Positions 27,180 to 35,054 of a stretch of 64,000 bases of DNA are shown here, piece by piece (the stretch's first letter is position 1; every line of letters begins with the position of its first letter). The position numbers and the translations under genes were made by a program. The DNA is from Ruminococcus sp. (lineage in GTDB: Bacteria > Bacillota > Clostridia > Oscillospirales > Acutalibacteraceae), in contig JAFQQF010000022.1 of NCBI GenBank assembly GCA_017411385.1, forward strand, positions 62,001 to 126,000. Reading direction: 5' to 3'. The notes beneath the pieces are model-generated. The model did no database searches, was not told the DNA's origin, and was given only the letters and a program-made list of their open reading frames with translations.

Positions 27180-27773
27180 ATGAATTTACCTAACAAACTG
27201 ACCTTACTTCGAATTGCTATCGTTCCTTTTATGATAGCAACTCTGCTTATAGACTTCCCCTTGCACTTCTTTGTATCGGGACTTCTTTTCGGTGCGGCAT
27301 CCCTTACCGACTACTTTGACGGCAAGATTGCAAGAGAAAAAAACCTGATTACCGACTTCGGCAAATTTGCAGATCCCTTGGCTGACAAGATTCTGGTTAT
27401 TTCCTGCCTTGTGTGCTTTGTGGCAATGAAGCTGTGCGACCCGGTGCTCGTTATTATCGTGCTTTTCCGCGAGTTTTCAATCACCTCTATCCGCCTTGTA
27501 GCCGCTTCCTCGGGCAGAGTTATAGCTGCCAATATGTGGGGCAAGGTTAAAACTGTTACGCAGATTATCGCAATTGTGGCTGTGTTTGTTTTCCAGTTCT
27601 TTTTGGAGCTTTGCAAAGTGGGACTCATCCCTATTTCTCAGAGCGTTACCGATATGATTGCCCCTTGGCTTACCCTTGCAGGCGGTGTACTGCTGTGGAT
27701 AAGCACCGTCTTTGCAATCATCTCAGGCATTATCTACATCAAGGATAACAAGGACTGCATTAAGGAAAGATAA
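27180..27773 (+). CDS. pgsA: CDP-diacylglycerol-glycerol-3-phosphate 3-phosphatidyltransferase
   Basis: 197-residue membrane enzyme making phosphatidylglycerol phosphate, the first step to PG and cardiolipin. MNLPNKLTLLRI is the classic start, and the CDP-alcohol phosphotransferase motif appears as SLTDYFDGKIAREKNLITDFGKFADPLADK (DGxxAR...G...D...D). Four to six hydrophobic helices. Starts 20 bp after rimO; the rimO-pgsA pair is common in Firmicutes. Last gene before the cysteine T-box. Confidence 0.95.
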   Translation: MNLPNKLTLLRIAIVPFMIATLLIDFPLHFFVSGLLFGAASLTDYFDGKIAREKNLITDFGKFADPLADKILVISCLVCFVAMKLCDPVLVIIVLFREFSITSIRLVAASSGRVIAANMWGKVKTVTQIIAIVAVFVFQFFLELCKVGLIPISQSVTDMIAPWLTLAGGVLLWISTVFAIISGIIYIKDNKDCIKER

Positions 27774-27804
27774 ATTTCCCACATTTTCTGCACAAAGAAA
27801 ACAG

Positions 27805-27833
27805 TTGCATTTTTGCAAAAGTATATATATAAT
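27805..27833 (+). promoter_or_regulatory. SigA-type promoter of the cysE-cysS T-box transcript
   Basis: TTGCAT, 17-bp spacer, TATAAT, about 85 bp before the first T-box helix. Confidence 0.65.
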
Positions 27834-27849
27834 ATTATAGATGTAGGGT

Positions 27850-27898
27850 TATCCCTCCACCGCCAAGGCGGTCCCCCTCCCTTTAAAGCAAGGGAGTC
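27850..27898. repeat. Intergenic double-hairpin repeat (related copy at 57.6 kb)
   Basis: ATCCCTCCACCGCCAAGGCGG forms one short hairpin (ACCGCC/GGCGGT) and CTCCCTT...AAGGGAG a second. The order CCCTCC - small hairpin - CCTCCCTTTA..AAGGGAG recurs after nrdG at 57.6 kb, pointing to a dispersed family. Here it lies in the T-box leader, upstream of stem I. Confidence 0.5.
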
Positions 27899-27925
27899 AA
27901 ATCAGATGAATAATACAGGCTATGA

Positions 27926-28170
27926 ACGGGAGAAGTACCCGACAGGACTTTCCAGAGAGGGCAGTGTATGCTGAAATCTGCCCAAAGCCCCCATCGGCGA
28001 AATGCACCCGTGAGCTCAGTCAGCGAACATCTGCAACTTTGCAGACAAAGTAGTTTTCTGCGGTTGACCCCGTTAAAGGTTAAAGAGGGCTGAGGATTTA
28101 TCTTCGGCTGAACTCGGGTGGAACCACGATTTACAAGTCGTCCCTTGATTTGGGACGGCTTTTATTTTTT
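27926..28170 (+). promoter_or_regulatory. T-box leader, cysteine-specific, controlling cysE-cysS
   Basis: A tRNA-sensing transcription attenuator. The T-box core GGGTGGAACCACG is at 28116-28128. Stem I closes by pairing ACGGG (27926-) with CCCGT (28007-), and the specifier codon TGC (Cys) reads at 28003-28005 in CGAAATGCACCCG. The terminator is a 9-bp stem AGTCGTCCC/GGGACGGCT with TTTTATTTTTT at 28136-28170; AGTCGTCCC can instead be left free when the T-box bulge pairs with uncharged tRNA(Cys) to form the antiterminator. The two genes downstream make cysteine and charge tRNA(Cys), which agrees with the specifier. Confidence 0.92.
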
Positions 28171-28204
28171 ATCACTTTGCTATTATCTCTTAGGAGTTGA
28201 TATA

Positions 28205-28837
28205 TTGTTTAAGAATCTTATAAACGACCTTGATGCATACCTTGAACGTGACCCTGCCGCAAGAAGCAGGTTTGAGGTTTACTTTCTGTATGCAGGCTTC
28301 AAGGCACTGCGGTCTTACCGCAAGGCACACTGGTTTTATAACCACAAGATGAAATTTATTGCCCGTTGGATTTCTCAAAGCTGCAGACGCCGCACAGGTG
28401 TTGAAATCCACCCCGGCGCTACCATAGGCAAAGGTCTTGTTATTGACCACGGAATGGGAGTTGTAATCGGTGAAACAACAGTAATCGGTGACAACTGCAC
28501 TATATATCAGAACGTTACCCTTGGCGGTACAGGTAAAGACCACGGCAAACGTCACCCTACCCTTGGCAACAATGTGCTTGTAGGCTCGGGTGCCAAGGTA
28601 CTGGGGCCTTTCAACGTAGGCGATAATGCACGAATTGCCGCAGGTGCTGTGGTGCTTTCTGAAGTGCCTGCTGACTCCACCGCTGTGGGCGTGCCTGCAA
28701 GGATTGTCCGCATTGCAGGACAAAAGGTGGAGGAGCTTGACCACATCCACGTATCTGACCCTGTTGCTCAGAATCTGTGCAGACTTGAACACGAAATCAC
28801 CGTTCTCAGAAAAGAATTGGAGGAAATGAAAAAATGA
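28205..28837 (+). CDS. cysE: Serine O-acetyltransferase
   Basis: Acetylates serine with acetyl-CoA, the entry step to cysteine. 210 residues: short N-terminal helical part, then left-handed beta-helix hexapeptides with GVEIHPGATIGKGLVIDHGMGVVIGETTVIGDNCTIYQNVTLGGTG, including the Asp/His pair of the active site. TTG at 28205 follows TAGGAG; the apparent longer frame begins inside the T-box and is discarded. Overlaps cysS by 4 bp (ATGA). Confidence 0.95.
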   Translation: MFKNLINDLDAYLERDPAARSRFEVYFLYAGFKALRSYRKAHWFYNHKMKFIARWISQSCRRRTGVEIHPGATIGKGLVIDHGMGVVIGETTVIGDNCTIYQNVTLGGTGKDHGKRHPTLGNNVLVGSGAKVLGPFNVGDNARIAAGAVVLSEVPADSTAVGVPARIVRIAGQKVEELDHIHVSDPVAQNLCRLEHEITVLRKELEEMKK

Positions 28838-30255
28838 TTTTATACAACACTTTAGGACAGAAAAAACAGGAATTTGTAACCCACGAAGCAGGCAAGGTTA
28901 ATATGTATACCTGCGGACCTACCGTTTATCACTTTGCACACATTGGCAATCTTCGCACCTACATTATGGAGGATGCTCTGGATAAGTTTCTTCGTTATCT
29001 CGGCTACGATGTAAACCGCGTTATGAACATCACCGACGTTGGCCACCTTGCAAGCGATGCCGACACAGGCGAGGATAAGATGCTCAAGGGCGCTAAGCGT
29101 GAGAAAAAGACAGTTCTTGAAATTGCCGACTTCTACACAAAAGCTTTCTTTGAGGACTGCAAAAAACTCAACATCCGCACTCCCGATGTGGTTATGCCTG
29201 CAACCCAGTGCATTCCCGAATTTATCGAAATGGTAAGCACTCTCCTTGAAAAGGGCTATGCCTATGAAGCTGGCGGCAACGTTTATTTCGACACTTCCAA
29301 GCTTGATAAATACTACGTTTTCGGCAATCAGACCGAGGAGGATTTGGCAGTCGGTGTTCGCGACAGCGTTGAAGAAGACGAGCACAAGAGAAACAAGACC
29401 GACTTTGTTCTGTGGTTTACCAAGTCCAAGTTTGAGGATCAGGAGCTTAAGTGGGAGTCACCTTGGGGCAAGGGTTATCCCGGCTGGCACATCGAGTGCT
29501 CTGCTATCAGCATCAAGCACGGCGGCGAATATCTTGACCTGCATTGCGGCGGCGTAGACAATGCCTTCCCCCACCACACCAACGAAATCGCACAGAGCGA
29601 GGCTTATCTTGGTCATCAATGGTGCCCTCATTGGTTCCACGTGCTCCATCTCCTTGACTCCACAGGTAAGATGAGTAAATCCAAGGGCGAATTCCTGACA
29701 GTTTCTCTCCTTGAAAAGAAGGGCTACAACCCCCTTGTGTACAGAATGTTCTGCCTGCAGAGCCACTACCGCAAGCCCCTTACTTTCACATTCGAGAGCC
29801 TTGACAATGCAGTAGTAGCATACAACAAGCTGGTATCACGTATTGCCGCACTCAAGGAAGACGGCGAGGTTGACACCGAAAAAGCACAGGAGTATATCGA
29901 CAAATTCAAGGAAGCTGTGGGCAATGATTTGAACACATCTCTGGGACTTACCTGTCTTTATGATGTACTGAAGGCTCCCGTCAACGATGCAACAAAGCTC
30001 TATCTTATCAAAGACTTTGAGCAGGTGCTCTCTCTGGGACTTATTGAAGCTGCACAGGCACAGACAGAAACAACTCCCGACACAGGAGCTTCTGACGAAG
30101 AAGCACAGGAAATCGAAGCATTAATCGCACAGCGTACCGAAGCAAGAAAGGCAAAGGACTGGGCAACAGCCGACAGAATCCGCGATGAGCTTAATGCTCG
30201 CGGAGTAGTACTTGAGGATACCCCTCAGGGCATCAAGTGGAAGATTGTCCGCTGA
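28834..30255 (+). CDS. cysS: Cysteinyl-tRNA synthetase
   Basis: 473-residue class I aminoacyl-tRNA synthetase. Zn ligand and signature MYTCGPTVYHFAHIGN (HIGH-type HIGN), second zinc ligands in GWHIECSAIS and CGGVDNAFPHHTNEIAQSEA, KMSKS loop as GKMSKSKGEFLTV. The C-terminal anticodon-binding helices end GVVLEDTPQGIKWKI. Ahead of the family norm there is an Ala/Glu-rich stretch (AQAQTETTPDTGASDEEAQE) before the last helix. Under the cysteine T-box with cysE. Confidence 0.96.
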   Translation: MILYNTLGQKKQEFVTHEAGKVNMYTCGPTVYHFAHIGNLRTYIMEDALDKFLRYLGYDVNRVMNITDVGHLASDADTGEDKMLKGAKREKKTVLEIADFYTKAFFEDCKKLNIRTPDVVMPATQCIPEFIEMVSTLLEKGYAYEAGGNVYFDTSKLDKYYVFGNQTEEDLAVGVRDSVEEDEHKRNKTDFVLWFTKSKFEDQELKWESPWGKGYPGWHIECSAISIKHGGEYLDLHCGGVDNAFPHHTNEIAQSEAYLGHQWCPHWFHVLHLLDSTGKMSKSKGEFLTVSLLEKKGYNPLVYRMFCLQSHYRKPLTFTFESLDNAVVAYNKLVSRIAALKEDGEVDTEKAQEYIDKFKEAVGNDLNTSLGLTCLYDVLKAPVNDATKLYLIKDFEQVLSLGLIEAAQAQTETTPDTGASDEEAQEIEALIAQRTEARKAKDWATADRIRDELNARGVVLEDTPQGIKWKIVR

Positions 30256-30270
30256 TTATTGTTTTTATAC

Positions 30271-30305
30271 ACACCGCCGTAACTTGAGAACGGCGGTGTT
30301 TTTTG
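30271..30305 (+). terminator. Rho-independent terminator after cysS
   Basis: Perfect 10-bp stem ACACCGCCGT/ACGGCGGTGT, 9-base loop, then TTTTTTG. Confidence 0.92.
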
Positions 30306-30321
30306 TATATATAGTAATTTG

Positions 30322-30350
30322 TTGACAACAAATTTTTCGGGTACTATAAT
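30322..30350 (+). promoter_or_regulatory. Consensus SigA promoter for dockerin/LRR gene
   Basis: TTGACA, 17-bp spacer, TATAAT: a perfect match at both hexamers, 31 bp before the ATG. It implies high basal expression. Confidence 0.8.
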
Positions 30351-30381
30351 AAAATCAAAGTAGGAAATATCGGAGGTTTTT

Positions 30382-32028
30382 ATGAATTGTAGTTTTAAAA
30401 AGCTGTTGTCGTTATTCTTTGTGATTCCTCTTATAATCTGCTCTCTTGCAGGAATATCCGTGCTTTCATCAAATGCTCATACGACAGAGCTTTCCCCTGT
30501 AGGAATAACCACCTACAATCTAAATGTGGGCGACACAAAACACATCTTCCTTGATGAAAGCGACAAGGCAATACAAAGTGCTGTGTGGACAAGTAATGCA
30601 CCCTTTGACGTGGAGATTATTTCTCAAGACTCCGTAAGCTGTCAGATAAAAGCAAATAAATACATCAGCACCACAGCTATTATCACCTGCGAATACTACT
30701 ACCAACAATTCAATTCTCTTACAGGACAAATATGGCTTATAAAAGGTGCAAAAGCCTTTTATGTAAAGGTCAACGAGGAAAGTCAAACGGTTCCTCCTTC
30801 AACCCCGACTGTACCCGATACACCCAATAATCCCTCTAAAACTTATGTGTATGACAGAGGCACCTTAGGAATTTATAAATATATTATTAAAACTGACGGT
30901 ACTGCCGAAATTACAGATTATGAATATAAACTTGAAACATCAATAACAGTTCCGTCTTCAATAAATGGTTATACGGTTACTTCTATCGGCGAAAGCGCTT
31001 TTGAATACTGCGGAAAGCTTAAAGGGATAACCATTCCCGAGGGTGTAACTGAGATTAAAAACAACGCTTTTTACTATTGCTATGCAATTGAAAGTGTCAC
31101 TCTGCCTACAACACTTGTTTCAATTGGCGATAATGCGTTTTTAAACTGCAAAAGCATCGAAAGCATAACCTTTCCGGAAACACTAACCTCTATTGGTGAG
31201 TATGCATTTTGCGGTTGCGACGGTTTTAAAAGCGTAAATATTCCTGCAAACTTAACCAGCATAGACTTCAACGCATTTGCCAGCTGTGACTCTCTTGAAA
31301 GCATCATTGTTGACGAAGCGAACATCGCTTACACCTCTGTAGACGGAGTACTTTTCAGCAAAGATATGAAAACTCTTGTGCGATATCCTAACGGAAAAGA
31401 CGATACAAATTATAGCATTCCTGACAGTGTTAACACTATTGCCTCAAATGCATTTTCAAGCTGTGCAAAACTTCAGGCTATAGAGCTTCCTCAGAGCATA
31501 AAAAGCATTGGCTCCGCTGCTTTCAACTTGTGCACTAAGCTTTCACAGATAAATATTCCAAAAGGGATAACCGTAATAGAGCGCAGTTCCTTTGCTAACT
31601 GCACCGCACTTGAAAGCATCTCAATTCCCGAGGGAGTTAAGGAAATTAAATCAGAGGCTTTCTACGGATGCAAAGCACTCAAAAGCGCATATCTGCCTGA
31701 AAGTGCTGAAACCATCAGCTCCATGGCATTTTTAGAGTGCAACAAAAGCACCCTTACTTTTTACGGATATGAGGGCTCTGAATCAGAAACCTTCGCAAAC
31801 AAATATGGTTTTGGATTTATAGCACTCGCTCCCCCTGTATACGAGCTCGGTGACGCAAACACAGACGGAAACGTAAACATCAAGGATGCCACCGCCATTC
31901 AAAAGCATCTTGCAGGAATTGAATTTTTATCTAACCGCGGAAATTCAGTTGCAGATTTTAACAACGACTCCAATATAAATATCAAAGATGCCACCGCAAT
32001 CCAAAAATTTATTGCTGGAATTCTCTGA
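30382..32028 (+). CDS. Secreted BspA-type leucine-rich-repeat protein with C-terminal dockerin
   Basis: 548 residues. A Sec signal (about 1-33, ending SSNAHT) precedes a beta-rich Big-like domain (about 40-130), a Pro/Thr linker (VPPSTPTVPDTPNNPSKT), then seven or eight 23-residue LRR_5 repeats (about 185-470) of the form IxSIGxxAFxxCxxLxxIxIP. Residues about 488-548 form a type I-like dockerin with two Ca loops, GDANTDGNVNIKDATAIQKHL and ADFNNDSNINIKDATAIQKFI. It should be exported and plugged into a cohesin scaffold; BspA-type repeats are linked elsewhere to surface binding and adhesion. AGG ribosome site; flanked by its own promoter and terminator. Confidence 0.88.
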   Translation: MNCSFKKLLSLFFVIPLIICSLAGISVLSSNAHTTELSPVGITTYNLNVGDTKHIFLDESDKAIQSAVWTSNAPFDVEIISQDSVSCQIKANKYISTTAIITCEYYYQQFNSLTGQIWLIKGAKAFYVKVNEESQTVPPSTPTVPDTPNNPSKTYVYDRGTLGIYKYIIKTDGTAEITDYEYKLETSITVPSSINGYTVTSIGESAFEYCGKLKGITIPEGVTEIKNNAFYYCYAIESVTLPTTLVSIGDNAFLNCKSIESITFPETLTSIGEYAFCGCDGFKSVNIPANLTSIDFNAFASCDSLESIIVDEANIAYTSVDGVLFSKDMKTLVRYPNGKDDTNYSIPDSVNTIASNAFSSCAKLQAIELPQSIKSIGSAAFNLCTKLSQINIPKGITVIERSSFANCTALESISIPEGVKEIKSEAFYGCKALKSAYLPESAETISSMAFLECNKSTLTFYGYEGSESETFANKYGFGFIALAPPVYELGDANTDGNVNIKDATAIQKHLAGIEFLSNRGNSVADFNNDSNINIKDATAIQKFIAGIL

Positions 32029-32040
32029 CATTTTTAAATA

Positions 32041-32076
32041 TAAGCCTTTCCTGTGATAGGAAAGGCTTATATTTTT
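32041..32076 (+). terminator. Rho-independent terminator after LRR/dockerin gene
   Basis: 12-bp perfect stem TAAGCCTTTCCT/AGGAAAGGCTTA, 5-base loop, then TATTTTT; 12 bp after the stop. Confidence 0.92.
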
Positions 32077-32112
32077 GCACCTTGCTTCATATATATAACC
32101 GAGGTGTCCCCT

Positions 32113-32880
32113 ATGAAAATTTACACTCTGACAAAAAACAAGCTCCTTGTTATTCTATCCTGTGTGCTTCTGGGAGCAATCGCTCTGACGGTTACAATAC
32201 GCACAACTGCCAGAATCACCACAACCGCCGCCGAGCCTCGGGATATTCCCATCTACTGTGTAGACAGAGATGACAAAAAGGTAGCAATCTCCTTTGATGC
32301 CGCTTGGGGCAACGAGCAAACAGAAACCCTGCTGAGTATTCTGGATGAAAAGAGCGTAACTGCCACCTTCTTTCTTGTGGGTGACTGGGTTTCAAAGTAT
32401 CCCGATTCGGTAAAGTCCATTGCAAACCACGGTCACGATGTGGAAAACCACTCCAACACCCATTCCTATATGACGAAGCTTTCAAAGGAAGAACAGCTCT
32501 CTGAAATCAAAAACTGCAATGATAAAATCAAAGAGCTTACAGGCAAAGCCCCTACCCTGTTCAGACCACCTTACGGTGACTACGACAACTCGGTGGTTAA
32601 ATCCGTCAAGGAAAGCAATATGTATTGTATTCAGTGGGATGTTGATTCTCTGGACTGGAAGGATCCCACACCTGCGCAGATGGTGGAAAGGATAACATCA
32701 AAACTCACATCAGGAAGCATTATTCTGATGCACAATGGTGCCAAGAACACCCCCGAGGCTCTGCCTCTGATTATTGATGCAGTGAGAGCCGAGGGCTACG
32801 AATTTGTGCCTATCTCAGAAATCATTTTAGAGGGCAACTACACCACCGACCACGAGGGCAGAATGCACCTTTGTGAGTAA
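32113..32880 (+). CDS. Membrane-anchored polysaccharide deacetylase, PdaB-like
   Basis: 255 residues. One N-terminal membrane helix (LLVILSCVLLGAIALTVTI) then a NodB domain: motif 1 VAISFDAAWGNEQT (the SFDxxWG form typical of PdaB), motif 2 HSNTHSYM with metal His, motif 3 RPPYGDYD, motif 4 WDVDSLDW, motif 5 ILMHNG. PdaB-type enzymes deacetylate peptidoglycan or related glycans and are needed for spore persistence in Bacillus. ATG 32113 with GAGGTG upstream; an earlier in-frame GTG lies inside the previous terminator. A related 3'-end fragment sits at 34946. Confidence 0.9.
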   Translation: MKIYTLTKNKLLVILSCVLLGAIALTVTIRTTARITTTAAEPRDIPIYCVDRDDKKVAISFDAAWGNEQTETLLSILDEKSVTATFFLVGDWVSKYPDSVKSIANHGHDVENHSNTHSYMTKLSKEEQLSEIKNCNDKIKELTGKAPTLFRPPYGDYDNSVVKSVKESNMYCIQWDVDSLDWKDPTPAQMVERITSKLTSGSIILMHNGAKNTPEALPLIIDAVRAEGYEFVPISEIILEGNYTTDHEGRMHLCE

Positions 32881-32884
32881 AAGA

Positions 32885-32928
32885 AAAAGCTATGAGAAAT
32901 TTTTCTTACTCTCATAGCTTTTATTAGT
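32885..32928. terminator. Bidirectional terminator between deacetylase and PPase-like gene
   Basis: 12-bp perfect stem AAAAGCTATGAG/CTCATAGCTTTT with A/T tracts on both sides; lies between convergent genes. Confidence 0.82.
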
Positions 32929-32944
32929 TTTACAAATTGGACTT

Positions 32945-33268
32945 TTACATTCTGATTTCTGCACGAAAGTATTGTTCTTGAAATGCAACCTGCTTCATAA
33001 TTTCATCCTTTGTATAGGAACTATTTTCTGGCGCTACAACCCATTTCTCCTCTACATCGTCAAATCTGTGAATAATTGCAATGACTCTCCCAATGAATTC
33101 CTTGACAGGTTTATTGATGCCTAAAATGTATGCATCCTGTTCTTCTCCATCGGGCGCCAGAACATCGGGAATATATCCATAGTTAACGGAATAATATATG
33201 TCTTTGTGTTTTGGATGGAATGTTCCAAGCGGTCTATCAACGATTACCCTAACAGTACTGCCAATCAT
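32945..33268 (-). CDS. Small inorganic pyrophosphatase-like protein
   Basis: 107 residues resembling a compact soluble family I pyrophosphatase: VRVIVDRPLGTFHPKHKDIYYSVNYGYIPDVLAPDGEEQDAYILG matches the usual YPxNYGxIPxTxxxDGDPxDVxV order, with a reduced acidic motif (GEEQDAY rather than DGDPLDV). FIGRVIAIIHRFDDVEEKWVV follows. It is shorter than the ~170-residue norm, so activity is uncertain. ATG at 33268 with GGAGG 7 bases before. Last of a three-gene AT-rich minus-strand block. Confidence 0.72.
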   Translation of the reverse strand: MIGSTVRVIVDRPLGTFHPKHKDIYYSVNYGYIPDVLAPDGEEQDAYILGINKPVKEFIGRVIAIIHRFDDVEEKWVVAPENSSYTKDEIMKQVAFQEQYFRAEIRM

Positions 33269-33292
33269 CAAGCTTCCTCCGTCAAATTCGTT

Positions 33293-33997
33293 TCAATTTC
33301 TTTCTTGTATTCTTTGCAGTTCAGTTTGAGTTGCTTCTTTTACTTCTCCAAGCTTTAATTCTTCCGGTAAATACAAATTACCTATACGAATTCTGTTCAG
33401 TTCCAAAACCTTAGCGCCAAAGCATCCAAACATTCTTTTTATCTGGTGATATCTTCCTTCGGTAATAGTTACATTTGCTGTATGCTCTCCTGTTATTACC
33501 AAGTCTGCCGTCTTACATTCTCCATCGTTCAGATTCACACCGTTTTTGAACTCCTCTACCATGGTTGATGTAACGGGAACATCAAGGGTTACTTCATATT
33601 CTTTTGATACGTGTTTTCTTGGTGATAATATATTGTGTGCAAATTCTCCGTCATCAGTTATCAGCATAAGCCCTGTGGTGTCTTTATCAAGTCGCCCTGC
33701 AGGAAATAAATTTCTGTATTTATATTCTATCGGAATCAGGTCTAATACTGTTTTTTGAGATTCATCTTCTGTTGCTGACACATAACCTTTGGGTTTGTTT
33801 AACAGTAAATACAGATGCGTTTTAATCTCTATTTCCTTTCCGTTTATTGTCAGGGATATATCAGTTTCATCATATTTACATTCAGGTCTTTTTACTTCTT
33901 CTCCGTTTACATATACTGCCCCTTGAGAAATCAGTTTTTTAATTTCTTTTCTTGTGTAATATGTATGTTCAGATACTATTTTATCTATTCTTTTCAT
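33293..33997 (-). CDS. RsuA/RluB-family pseudouridine synthase
   Basis: About 234 residues. N-terminal S4 RNA-binding domain (RIDKIVSEHTYYTRKEIKKLISQGAVYVNGEEV) and catalytic core with LLLNKPKGYVSATED and FPAGRLDKDTTGLMLITDDGEFAHNIL, holding the catalytic Asp in GRLDKDT; ITEGRYHQIKRMFG is the C-terminal motif. Closest in layout to RsuA (16S rRNA pseudouridine 516). I use ATG 33997; a GTG 18 bases upstream is possible. Base composition is lower in GC than its wider neighbourhood. Confidence 0.9.
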   Translation of the reverse strand: MKRIDKIVSEHTYYTRKEIKKLISQGAVYVNGEEVKRPECKYDETDISLTINGKEIEIKTHLYLLLNKPKGYVSATEDESQKTVLDLIPIEYKYRNLFPAGRLDKDTTGLMLITDDGEFAHNILSPRKHVSKEYEVTLDVPVTSTMVEEFKNGVNLNDGECKTADLVITGEHTANVTITEGRYHQIKRMFGCFGAKVLELNRIRIGNLYLPEELKLGEVKEATQTELQRIQERN

Positions 33998-34019
33998 ATT
34001 CAGTGTATCCCCCACAAGT

Positions 34020-34844
34020 TCAAAGTTTACTAACAGGAAATTTGCTTTTGGGTTTCACTTCACATATAGTTTCATCTACCGAAAACCACAAACTTTGCCC
34101 ACTATTATTTATGATAGAGTTGTTGGTTATTTCAACTTTCTCCATAGCTTTTAGATAGTCGATTATTTCAATATTAGTCATCGGAAGAATATCTCCATGC
34201 ATAGAGATTTCTTTTAATATACTATCAATTCTATCCCACATATTTTCAGTATCAAGGTCATAACTGTGACCTACTATTTGAAACAATGCAAGTTCTTCAT
34301 CTGTATTCAAAAAATCCTGTGTTAAGCTTTCAAGAGAATCATCAAGATGAAAAACTGTCGCCTTCCATCTATAATAATCTGTTTGAGGCTTGAATGACAA
34401 GGTTTCTTCTGAGATTCTTGCATATACAAAGCCACACTTCTTAGCGCATTCTTCAACAAGATCACTGTAATAATCAAAGGGAACTGCAAAGCCTTTGATC
34501 TCTCTTTGGAAAAGATTTTCAAGGTTCTTTTTATCCTCTTTGAGCTCAAACATAATCTCTGATTCATTTTTATCCTGAAGATAGGTATGGGTTAAAGTGT
34601 GACTTGCAATTTCGTGACCACGATACAGAGATAATACTTTTTCTTTATTCAAACGTTTTACGACACAACCGCTTTCGTGTGTCCATTCAAACTCATTTTC
34701 CATAAGTCCTGAATTAAGGTTAAATGTACCTTTGAGATTATAAGAGTTTATCATTTCAACAAACCTTACATCCTGCAAAACACCATCATCGTATGTAACA
34801 TTAAATGCTTTTACTTTACCAAAGGGATACAGCTTACGAATCAT
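34020..34844 (-). CDS. Cytosolic polysaccharide-deacetylase-like protein (NodB fold)
   Basis: 274 residues, no signal peptide. The NodB-type features are FNVTYDDGVLQDVRFVEMINSYNLKGTFNLNSG (TYDDG metal/catalytic Asp), GHEIASHTLTHTYL (metal His pair) and FAVPFDYYSD. Missing the RPPYG form of motif 3, it belongs to the divergent deacetylase group found in gut Firmicutes; the substrate is unknown. First of the AT-rich trio (deacetylase, RsuA-like, PPase-like), followed 22 bp later by the pseudouridine synthase. Confidence 0.78.
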   Translation of the reverse strand: MIRKLYPFGKVKAFNVTYDDGVLQDVRFVEMINSYNLKGTFNLNSGLMENEFEWTHESGCVVKRLNKEKVLSLYRGHEIASHTLTHTYLQDKNESEIMFELKEDKKNLENLFQREIKGFAVPFDYYSDLVEECAKKCGFVYARISEETLSFKPQTDYYRWKATVFHLDDSLESLTQDFLNTDEELALFQIVGHSYDLDTENMWDRIDSILKEISMHGDILPMTNIEIIDYLKAMEKVEITNNSIINNSGQSLWFSVDETICEVKPKSKFPVSKL

Positions 34845-34945
34845 AAGTCACCCCACAAATTCAAGTTTGATGCTTAGATGATACTATATTTATCCTATAA
34901 AGTAAAGTGTTTAGTTACTCTCCTTACTTATGCATACCGGAAAGG

Positions 34946-34997
34946 CACCACCGACCACGATAGCAGGATGAAAAGCACTAAGGATGCACAAGCTTAG
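34946..34997 (+). pseudogene. Fragment matching the 3' end of the PdaB-like gene
   Basis: 34946-34970 matches 32841-32865 at 22 of 25 bases in the same orientation. In frame it reads TTDHDSRMKSTKDAQA then stop, against TTDHEGRMHLCE in the intact deacetylase. No longer similarity is visible upstream, so this is a scrap rather than a gene. It and the intact 3' end bracket the AT-rich block. Confidence 0.55.
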
Positions 34998-35010
34998 CAA
35001 TAACCAACAT

Positions 35011-35046
35011 AAAAGCGATGAGCGTAATTTCTGCTCATCGCTTTTT
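35011..35046. terminator. Bidirectional terminator, mainly for lipid-kinase gene
   Basis: 12-bp perfect stem AAAGCGATGAGC/GCTCATCGCTTT, 9-base loop, T tract on the plus side and TTTTATG on the minus side; 9 bp after the lipid-kinase stop. Confidence 0.85.
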
Positions 35047-35054
35047 ATTGCGTA

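Noticed and set aside
28190..28792. 200-codon antisense frame over cysE
   Set aside because: No start signals; cysE is supported by motifs and by the T-box.
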